From positions 1 through 8,040 of the forward strand of contig JAABTR010000200.1 of the NCBI GenBank assembly GCA_011389755.1: DNA of 8,040 nucleotides, written 5' to 3'. Both the position numbers and the translations under genes were made by a program. Below are positions 1 through 5,505 of this stretch, one piece after another. A model generated the notes under the pieces. The model did not search any database, was not told the DNA's origin, and saw only the letters and a program-made list of their open reading frames with translations. Within the stretch, counting starts at the first letter, position 1. The number at the start of each line of letters is the position of its first letter. This DNA comes from Deltaproteobacteria bacterium. GTDB lineage: Bacteria; Myxococcota_A; Polyangia; JAAYKL01.

Positions 1-57
1 TGCTAGTCATCGGGGCACTTTTAAAGAAAGTTTGCGACAATGACATAAAAAACGTTT

Positions 58-75
58 CTCGGCGGAAAAGCCGAG
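58..75. terminator. GC hairpin, possible bidirectional terminator
   Basis: A perfect 6-bp GC-rich stem (CTCGGC at 58-63, GCCGAG at 70-75) encloses the loop GGAAAA. On the + strand it is followed by TATTTT. On the - strand it is followed by AAACGTTTTTT, so it could end transcription in either direction. It lies about 120 bp before the PilZ-methyltransferase gene and could terminate an upstream gene outside the window. The stem is short and the + strand U run is imperfect, so it could instead be a leader structure. Confidence 0.4.
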
Positions 76-183
76 TATTTTCCATGTTATCTTAATGGTA
101 AATTTTAGGAACAATCGTTTAATCAAAAACATGGGGTTGCCGGTTTACCACGGTTTCTGAGCAGCGCTCGCAATACAACCAGC

Positions 184-190
184 AAGAGGA
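184..190 (+). promoter_or_regulatory. Ribosome binding site deciding the GTG start at 199
   Basis: AAGAGGA lies 8 bases before the GTG at 199, which is ideal spacing. The first in-frame ATG is eleven codons downstream, at residue 12, and has a less clear Shine-Dalgarno sequence. The GTG start is therefore preferred. Confidence 0.65.
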
Positions 191-198
191 GTGTACAA

Positions 199-1659
199 GT
201 GGCAAGAGCTTACGAAGAACTATCGGGAGGAATGGGCCGAAAGATTCTTTTCCGCCCAGAGCGTTACCATGCCGGTTCCTTGTTTCGGGATGTCAAACCG
301 ATCATCGAGATCGAGCAAGACACCTACGTCGTTCGCGACCTGAGCATGAGCGGTTTTCTTCTGGTAGCGCCGGAAGGCGGCCACCGCTTCGCGCGAGGCG
401 ACAAGGTCGAGTTCCGATTGCTGCTCGGAGAGTCCGTCGCGCATGAGGGCTCGGCCACGGTGATCCGCATGGAGCCCCACGGCTCCGGCGCGAAGATCGG
501 GCTGCAGCTCACAGACGGGTTCATCAACATCCCAGCCCTGCTCAGCCTCCACGAAGGCTGCGCGCTCGAGCAGCTCGTCGAGGAGGGCATTCAAGCCGAG
601 ATCGACCTGGTGCCCGGGGAATATCGGCAGCTCTGCTCAGAGGCCGTCTTTTTGCTGCGGCGCACCAAGGAGATACTCGACAGGAACGATAAACGCGAAA
701 AAAACCGCACCTCGATGCTGCCCGGCGAAGAGGTCACCGACCTGTTCGAGGCCCGCTGCGAAAAACACTTTCTCGCTTCTTGGGATGCAATCCGCGCCCG
801 GGGCAACGCTATCGTCCAGCCCCTAATGAGCAACACCCCGGTGATAAAAGCGATAAAGAAGTTCACCGAGACGGTCCTCACGCCGGAGCTGACCATCGCC
901 CCAAGCTACAAACGCGCCTACGAAAAGCCCCTGGGCTACCCCGGCGACTTCGAGCTCATGAAGTACTTCTACTCGGGCAAGCGGCACGGCGACACCACCT
1001 ATGTGCGCCTCTTGCACCACCTGGTCAACATACACCCCTTCTCCATGAGCGTGCCGAGCCGGATGAGGGAGGTCAAAGAAGCGATTCGCCAGACCGTCGC
1101 GACCACGAAGGTGAAGGATCGCCCGGTACGCATCGCCAATCTCGGGGCGGGGCCTGCGCGCGAGGTTCGCGAATACCTGCGCACCTGCAAGCCCGAGCAG
1201 CCGGTCCACTTCTCCCTCATCGATCAGGACGAAAAAGCTCTGGCCTACGCCTACTCTCAGGCACTGCCTTACAAAATGGCCGCCGGCGATCACGTGGTGG
1301 TGGAGTGCAAGTTCGCCTCTTTCGGTCAGCTGCTCAAAAACCCCGAGCTCCTCAAGGAGATGGCCGGCCAGGATCTGGTCTACAGCGCCGGGCTCTTCGA
1401 CTACCTCCCCACGGGGATCGCCCAAAACCTCGTGCGGGCGCTTTACAGCTGCCTCAACCCGGGCGGGACCCTCATCGTGGGGAACCTCAAGGCCCCGACG
1501 GACGGCATCTGGAGCGCCGAATTCGTCTGCGACTGGTCGATGATCTACCGCACCAAAGAGGACATGGAAGAGCTCGTCGCCGGCGTCTCGAGCGACTACG
1601 ACGTGCGCCCCGAGCCCACCGGCTACACCTACCTGCTCTCCATCAAAAAGCCCCAATAA
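199..1659 (+). CDS. PilZ domain fused to SAM-dependent methyltransferase (possible PhcB-like signal synthase)
   Basis: This 486-residue soluble protein has no signal peptide or membrane segment. Residues about 14-110 resemble a PilZ domain: the DLSMSG at 47-52 fits the D/NxSxxG c-di-GMP motif, and KIGLQL near residues 99-104 fits the closing strand. The preceding arginine motif is not canonical (R14, R19 and R22 are present, but no clean RxxxR), so ligand binding is unproven. A helical linker follows, then a distinctive block with GYPGDFELM at 246-254. The class I methyltransferase fold comes next: NLGAGP at 314-319 is SAM motif I, D342 in LIDQD is the likely ribose-binding acidic residue, then YSAGLFDYL at 395-403 and LNPGG at 419-423. 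From memory, the GYxGD-type block plus this fold occurs in proteins annotated as extracellular factor (3-hydroxypalmitic acid methyl ester) biosynthesis, related to Ralstonia PhcB. The substrate cannot be read from sequence. The gene stands alone and converges on a membrane hybrid kinase. Methyltransferase assignment is firm, PilZ good, PhcB-like role tentative. Confidence 0.88.
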   Translation: MARAYEELSGGMGRKILFRPERYHAGSLFRDVKPIIEIEQDTYVVRDLSMSGFLLVAPEGGHRFARGDKVEFRLLLGESVAHEGSATVIRMEPHGSGAKIGLQLTDGFINIPALLSLHEGCALEQLVEEGIQAEIDLVPGEYRQLCSEAVFLLRRTKEILDRNDKREKNRTSMLPGEEVTDLFEARCEKHFLASWDAIRARGNAIVQPLMSNTPVIKAIKKFTETVLTPELTIAPSYKRAYEKPLGYPGDFELMKYFYSGKRHGDTTYVRLLHHLVNIHPFSMSVPSRMREVKEAIRQTVATTKVKDRPVRIANLGAGPAREVREYLRTCKPEQPVHFSLIDQDEKALAYAYSQALPYKMAAGDHVVVECKFASFGQLLKNPELLKEMAGQDLVYSAGLFDYLPTGIAQNLVRALYSCLNPGGTLIVGNLKAPTDGIWSAEFVCDWSMIYRTKEDMEELVAGVSSDYDVRPEPTGYTYLLSIKKPQ

Positions 1660-1735
1660 TCCAGCAGCGTTCGACTCTTCCGCCGCGGCCTAGGGCCACG
1701 CCGCATCTCCACCTCGACTGATCCTTTGTCCTTAT

Positions 1736-1767
1736 TCTCGGTCAGCCCGAATCTCGGTCAGCCCGCC
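1736..1767. repeat. 16-bp tandem duplication over the kinase stop codon
   Basis: Two adjacent 16-base units (1736-1751 and 1752-1767) share their first 14 bases, TCTCGGTCAGCCCG, and differ only in the last two. The stop codon of the hybrid kinase (TCA on the + strand at 1758-1760) sits in the right-hand copy, and the left-hand copy repeats the same bases downstream. It looks like a recent local slippage duplication. It does not change the protein because translation stops at the first copy reached. Confidence 0.7.
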
Positions 1768-4400
1768 TCTGCGATCTGAGCGGGAGGCCGGCTCGGCCGC
1801 GCCGGCAGGGCCACGGTGAAACACGCGCCGCCGTCTTTGCCCTTCGGCGCAGCGTCGATGCGGCCTTGGTGAGCCACCACCCAGTTGCGCGCCGTGGCGA
1901 GCCCGAGCCCGGTGCCGCGGGTCTTGCCCCGGGTGGCAAAGGGCTCGAACAGGCTGTCGACCAGATCGGCGGGGATCCCCGGCCCATTGTCCGAGACCTC
2001 CACCACGAGCTCGGATCCCTCAAGTCTCGCCGAGAACCGAATGCGGCGACGGCCCGCCGGGACACCGCTGAGCAGAACGTCCCGGGCGTTGGTGAAGAGG
2101 TTCTCGAACACCCGCTCGAGCCTGGGCGCGTCGATCTCGAGGAAACAGGGAGTCGGCAACTCCACCTCCTGCTCGACCCGGATCTCGTGCTCGGATAGGT
2201 GCATGGTCTGGGCCGCGATCAGGCGCTCGAAAAAAGCGCCCACATCCACCGAAGCCAGGCGGATCTTCTGAGTCCCGGTCCGCGTGAAATCCAGGAGCTC
2301 TTCGAGCATCGACTGGATCCTCGAGGCCGCGGACCCAAGCTCCTCCAGATCCTCGCGCAGATCCTCTAGCTCTTCGAGGTCTTGCTCGCTGACCCGCTCG
2401 AGCGCCAGCTCCTTGAGCCCCACCACCGCCGCCAGGGGGTTGCGCAGGTCGTGGATGATCGCGCCTGTCATCGAGCCGATGGCGATGAGCCTGGACTCCT
2501 GCTCGCCCACCCGCTGCTCCAGGTTCCGCGACCTCAAGTGAGCAGCGATGCGCGCCTTGAGCTCCTTGACCTCGAACGGCTTCGTCACGTAGTCGTCCGC
2601 CCCGACCTCCAGCCCCTCCACCACCGCCTCCACCCCGGAGCGCGCCGTGACGAGGACGACCACAGGCTGCTTCTCGAGCTTCTCGCGCAACCTGCGGCAC
2701 AGCTCGTAGCCGTCCATCCGGGGCATCATCACATCGCTGACGATGACCTGGGGGCGGTGCCGCAGCGCGAGCTCCAGCCCTTCGACCCCGTCGCACGCGC
2801 TGAGGACGCGGTACTCATCGACCAGCGAGCGGACGACAAACCGGGAGAGATCCGGGTTGTCTTCGACGACGAGCAGCAAGGGCGCGTGCTCTGGGCCCTG
2901 GATCTCGGGGCGCTGCGAGACCTCCGCCTTCTCCCGGGAGACGTCCGCGAGCAACGTGGCCCCTCTTTGCTGCGCCTGCAGCGCCTTCGAGGCCATCGTC
3001 TCGAGCCGCACCGCCGCGAGCTGATCCTCCCGCCGCCGGAAGCGCTGCCTGCGCTCGGGGAGCGATTTTGTGAACTCCGGCACAGTGGCCCGAAACAAAG
3101 ATCCTCCGCCAGGGGCGCCTTCGCACACCAGCTCTCCGCCGTGAAGCCTCGCGAGCTCCCGAGACAAGGAGAGCCCCACGCCGGTCCCCCCCGCGACCCG
3201 GTGCCGGCTCCCGTCCACCTGGTAGAAGCGCTCGAAGACCTTCTCGCGCAGGTCAGCGGGCACGCCCGGGCCGCTGTCTTCAACCTCCAAGATCGCGTTG
3301 CCGTCCTCGAAGCGCCCGCGGACCTGGATGAGCCCCCCCGCCGGGGTGAACTTGATGGCGTTGGACAGCAGGTTGGCGACCACGATCTCCATCTTCTCTT
3401 CGTCGAAGCTCGTCTCGGGCAATCTGTCGAGCCCCTCGGTCTCGAGGCGGACCGACTTGGTCTGGGCGTGTGATTGAGCCAGCTCCACGAGCCTTTGGGC
3501 CTTCTCACCCAGGTTGCCGGTGGTCGGCTCCAGCCTCAGCCGCCCGGCCTCGCTCTTGGCCACGTCCAAGAGCGCGTTCACCTGGCGCAAGAGCCTGCGC
3601 CCGTTGTCCAGCATGCTCAAAAAAGTCTCTTTGAGCTCTTTGGAGCCCGCGTCCCGAAGCAGCGACTCCAGTGGCCCCATGATGAGCGTCAAGGGCGTGC
3701 GCAGCTCGTGGCTCACATTCGCGAACAGGCGGCTCTTCGCCTCGTTGGCCTCGAGCAAGTCGGAGTTGACCCGCTCGAGCTCCAGCCGCATGCCCACATC
3801 CCTCCTGAGCTGACTGTCGTGGGCCACCGCCGAGAAGATCAAAAAGAAGATCGTGCCCCCCAAAAAGAAGGACGCCTCGATAATCTCTTTTATGTGGAAG
3901 TCGGGCCCCAGCCAGAAGTTGAGGGTGTAGTACCCGAGCAGCACCAAGGCGCTGAAACCGAAGGTGGTGGGCACCGTCCAGGGCAGGTAGGCCCCGACGA
4001 CGAAGCAGACCACCATAATTCCAACGTAGTAGCTGCTCCCAAAGCCGCCGATGAGGGGACACATCACCTCGATCCCCAAGACCGCCGCGAAGATGATAGC
4101 CCCGGACAAAAGCTCCACGTGCTGCTTTCCCCAGCGAAACCGCAGCCCCTGTACAATGGTCGTCATAAAAAAAGCGACGATAAGCCGAATCGAGAGAAAA
4201 TGAGCCTCGAGTCCTTTTGGAGCGCTGAAGAGATCGAGGAAGAAAAACGCGAGATAAGCGGGCGTGCCTATCTTCCAGATGAAAAAAGACCGCTCCACCA
4301 AGAGGGCGCGGCGCTCCGCGCGCACGCTTCTCTCCAGGTTCTCTCCCTGGGGCGGCGGAGCAGCGCTCCAAAAGCTGTCGTTTTTCTTCTGGCTCGACAC
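1758..4400 (-). CDS. Six-TM hybrid histidine kinase, HK-receiver-HK (PhcS-PhcR-like fusion?)
   Basis: This 880-residue inner-membrane signalling protein has six hydrophobic segments at about residues 44-60, 67-86, 95-115, 122-140, 143-164 and 171-193. There is no large periplasmic loop, so the ligand is probably hydrophobic or sensed in the membrane. A short helix leads to a first HisKA domain with H231 in SHELRTP, then an ATPase domain with N343-N347, DSGPG at 375-379 and GTGVGL at 405-410. After an Arg/Gln-rich linker (about 442-507) comes a receiver with E513/D514, phospho-acceptor D556, T585 and K607. A second HisKA follows with H650 in IIHDLRNP, then a second ATPase with N767-N771, DNGPG at 804-808 and GTGLGL at 829-834. 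Both kinases and the receiver keep every key residue. No DNA-binding or HPt domain is present, so output must go to another protein. A six-TM sensor plus kinase recalls CqsS/LqsS/PhcS, and receiver-kinase order recalls PhcR. An in-frame TAG just upstream limits the start to the GTG at 4400 or an internal codon such as the TTG/GTG near residues 34-35. Confidence 0.93.
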   Translation of the reverse strand: MSSQKKNDSFWSAAPPPQGENLERSVRAERRALLVERSFFIWKIGTPAYLAFFFLDLFSAPKGLEAHFLSIRLIVAFFMTTIVQGLRFRWGKQHVELLSGAIIFAAVLGIEVMCPLIGGFGSSYYVGIMVVCFVVGAYLPWTVPTTFGFSALVLLGYYTLNFWLGPDFHIKEIIEASFFLGGTIFFLIFSAVAHDSQLRRDVGMRLELERVNSDLLEANEAKSRLFANVSHELRTPLTLIMGPLESLLRDAGSKELKETFLSMLDNGRRLLRQVNALLDVAKSEAGRLRLEPTTGNLGEKAQRLVELAQSHAQTKSVRLETEGLDRLPETSFDEEKMEIVVANLLSNAIKFTPAGGLIQVRGRFEDGNAILEVEDSGPGVPADLREKVFERFYQVDGSRHRVAGGTGVGLSLSRELARLHGGELVCEGAPGGGSLFRATVPEFTKSLPERRQRFRRREDQLAAVRLETMASKALQAQQRGATLLADVSREKAEVSQRPEIQGPEHAPLLLVVEDNPDLSRFVVRSLVDEYRVLSACDGVEGLELALRHRPQVIVSDVMMPRMDGYELCRRLREKLEKQPVVVLVTARSGVEAVVEGLEVGADDYVTKPFEVKELKARIAAHLRSRNLEQRVGEQESRLIAIGSMTGAIIHDLRNPLAAVVGLKELALERVSEQDLEELEDLREDLEELGSAASRIQSMLEELLDFTRTGTQKIRLASVDVGAFFERLIAAQTMHLSEHEIRVEQEVELPTPCFLEIDAPRLERVFENLFTNARDVLLSGVPAGRRRIRFSARLEGSELVVEVSDNGPGIPADLVDSLFEPFATRGKTRGTGLGLATARNWVVAHQGRIDAAPKGKDGGACFTVALPARPSRPPAQIAEAG

Positions 4401-4409
4401 AGTCCTAAA

Positions 4410-4415
4410 ATTCTA
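4410..4415 (-). promoter_or_regulatory. Possible -10 box for the hybrid kinase, near-leaderless
   Basis: On the - strand TAGAAT (5 of 6 matches to TATAAT) ends 9 bases before the GTG at 4400. No good -35 is present at 16-18 bases. If used, transcription would begin within a few bases of the GTG. The only strong Shine-Dalgarno-like bases, GGGAGG, end 16 or more bases upstream, which is too far, so leaderless translation is possible. The evidence is weak and rests on one box. Confidence 0.25.
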
Positions 4416-4558
4416 ACCTCCCGGTCCCGCCTCGCAAACGACAACTAAAAAGAATCCGATGCGGCTCGAGGCTCCACCATCGCGGCCGCGCCTCACGCCA
4501 CCGGACAGATGTCCCGCTCCACAAGACGAGGCTTCGCAAGACCTCACCTCGCAAACCC

Positions 4559-5320
4559 TCATTTTTTTTCTTTTTTCACCTGGTCTCTCGGCCAAAAACC
4601 AAAGGCCTGGGCGCCTTCGAGCACCCCGGCGGCGTACGGCAGCTTTGACTCGTGGATATCCTCGGACTCCTCGATATCCTTGAGCTCGTCCTCGGCGTTG
4701 CCGACGATCACGCCCATGGTCTCGGGATCTGTGAGCATGTCGGCGTCGTTGCCCGAGTCTCCGCTGACGAGAACGTTCCCCGGCTCGATGTCCCAGCGCT
4801 TTCGGCAGTACTCCACCACATGCCTTTTTCCGGCACGAGCGGGGATGACATCGAAATGTTTTCCGGCTGAAAAAATCGTCTGGGCCCCGACCTTCGCCTC
4901 CTCGAGGGCGGAGGCGACGTCTTCCATTATCTTCGCGTCCGAGACGAAGTAGCTCATCTTGTACCCGCTTTGATATTCTTTTGGTTGAAGCTCTAAAACC
5001 TTCGCGAAGGCCGACAGGACCTCTTGCACCTTTTCTTTGTCCCACCCTCGACCGACATGCTCTTCGTAGTCGGGATCGGGGCGCTGCCAAGGCGCGAGCC
5101 AGAGCTCGGTCCCCACCAAGGCCGCGATCCCGTTGGGCATGGGCAGCACCTTGTCCTGCACGAGTCGCCACGTCGAAGAGAAGGTCCGCCCGGTCGCATA
5201 GACGAGCCCCACCCGCTCCCGATTGACGCGAAACAGCTTCCTGAGGGTGACCAATCCCATGGACGCGTCGCCGTCGTCGAGCAGAGTCCCGTCGATATCG
5301 GAAACAATCAGCTTGTCCAT
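4559..5320 (-). CDS. HAD-superfamily phosphatase, sucrose-phosphate phosphatase (S6PP) type
   Basis: This 253-residue cytosolic HAD phosphatase would remove phosphate from a sugar phosphate using an aspartyl intermediate and Mg2+. Motif I is SDIDGTLL, with nucleophile D8 and acid/base D10. Motif II is YATGR at 41-45, with T43. YKMSYFV at 120-126 and DVIPARAGK at 157-165, with motif III K165, match the layout of plant and cyanobacterial sucrose-phosphatases. Motif IV is SGDSGNDADML at 186-196, with D188 and D192. The cap between motifs II and III is the C2B type of HAD-IIB proteins. Length fits the bacterial family. The Met at 5320 is preferred over the Met ten codons upstream because AAAGGA precedes it at 6 bases and motif I then starts at residue 7. 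The tail is lysine-rich. No sucrose-phosphate synthase or other glycosyltransferase is adjacent, so the substrate may be sucrose-6-phosphate or another glycosyl phosphate. It lies 158 bp upstream of the kinase on the same strand; co-transcription is possible but unsupported. Confidence 0.88.
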   Translation of the reverse strand: MDKLIVSDIDGTLLDDGDASMGLVTLRKLFRVNRERVGLVYATGRTFSSTWRLVQDKVLPMPNGIAALVGTELWLAPWQRPDPDYEEHVGRGWDKEKVQEVLSAFAKVLELQPKEYQSGYKMSYFVSDAKIMEDVASALEEAKVGAQTIFSAGKHFDVIPARAGKRHVVEYCRKRWDIEPGNVLVSGDSGNDADMLTDPETMGVIVGNAEDELKDIEESEDIHESKLPYAAGVLEGAQAFGFWPRDQVKKEKK

Positions 5321-5326
5321 CAAATG

Positions 5327-5332
5327 TCCTTT
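5327..5332 (-). promoter_or_regulatory. Ribosome binding site deciding the phosphatase start
   Basis: AAAGGA on the - strand lies 6 bases before the ATG at 5320. It lies inside the longer reading that would start at 5350, and so argues for the shorter protein that begins right at the HAD motif I strand. Confidence 0.7.
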
Positions 5333-5441
5333 CGCATCGCTCGCCCACAAGCCAGGCGGCCGAAAAAAACCTTAGCAAACTTCGCGCCATCACCAAATCG
5401 GTGTTCTGGTTTGAAATCACAGGAAAATTCCACCCAAAGAT

Positions 5442-5470
5442 TTGTCAGCGCCGTGAGGGCCGCGTAAACT
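5442..5470 (+). promoter_or_regulatory. Sigma70-type promoter for the propeller sensor gene
   Basis: TTGTCA (5442-5447, 5 of 6 matches to TTGACA) is followed after exactly 17 bases by TAAACT (5465-5470, 4 of 6 matches to TATAAT). A start near 5477 would give a leader of roughly 29 bases before the ATG at 5506. The region sits between divergent genes, where a promoter is expected. Confidence 0.5.
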
Positions 5471-5480
5471 TCTCGTAAAC
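5463..5480 (+). repeat. Direct repeat CGTAAAC spaced one helical turn apart
   Basis: CGTAAAC occurs at 5463-5469 and 5474-5480, start to start 11 bases. The first copy overlaps the proposed -10 box and the second covers the likely transcription start. Such spacing puts both copies on one face of the helix and could be a repressor site. Short repeats like this can also arise by chance. Confidence 0.3.
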
Positions 5481-5495
5481 AGTTTTGCTTCCTTT

Positions 5496-5500
5496 AAAGA
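5496..5500 (+). promoter_or_regulatory. Weak ribosome binding site for the propeller sensor
   Basis: AAAGA lies 5 bases before the ATG at 5506. An in-frame TAA at 5476-5478 rules out any start farther upstream than the TTG at 5485. Only the ATG start gives a conventional signal peptide. Confidence 0.45.
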
Positions 5501-5505
5501 ATGTC

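Larger units (their letters stand above)
1..198. other. AT-rich non-coding leader before the methyltransferase gene
   Basis: No credible coding sequence is seen here. Base composition is much richer in A and T than the gene that follows, as expected for a promoter-bearing gap. Apart from the hairpin at 58-75, I see no well-spaced pair of sigma70-type boxes. The A/T-rich stretch at 75-130 is the likeliest promoter location, but I cannot fix a start site. Confidence 0.5.

Noticed and set aside
1684..1700. Inverted repeat CGCGGC/GCCACG as a terminator between the convergent genes
   Set aside because: The stem has a mismatch in six pairs and no U run follows on either strand, so it is not a convincing terminator.
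780..1721. A 313-codon + strand frame inside the methyltransferase gene
   Set aside because: It is a shifted frame of the methyltransferase with a low-complexity Arg/Pro/Gly product. The SAM motifs are all in the frame from 199.
2382..3473. A 363-codon open frame on the + strand opposite the hybrid kinase
   Set aside because: It is the antisense of a gene whose domains are all recognisable. Its translation is rich in Arg, Gln, Leu and Pro with no domain pattern, as expected from GC-rich codon bias.
4430..4556. Ten-base direct repeat CCTCGCAAAC at 4430-4439 and 4547-4556 in the gap upstream of the kinase
   Set aside because: A single 10-base match over a 158-bp GC-rich gap is not much above chance, and the flanks do not match. 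There is no sign of a regulatory array or mobile element.
4413..5420. A 335-codon open frame on the - strand overlapping the phosphatase in another frame
   Set aside because: Its translation is strongly Arg/Gly/Ala-rich with no family resemblance, while the overlapping frame at 4559-5320 holds all four HAD motifs.
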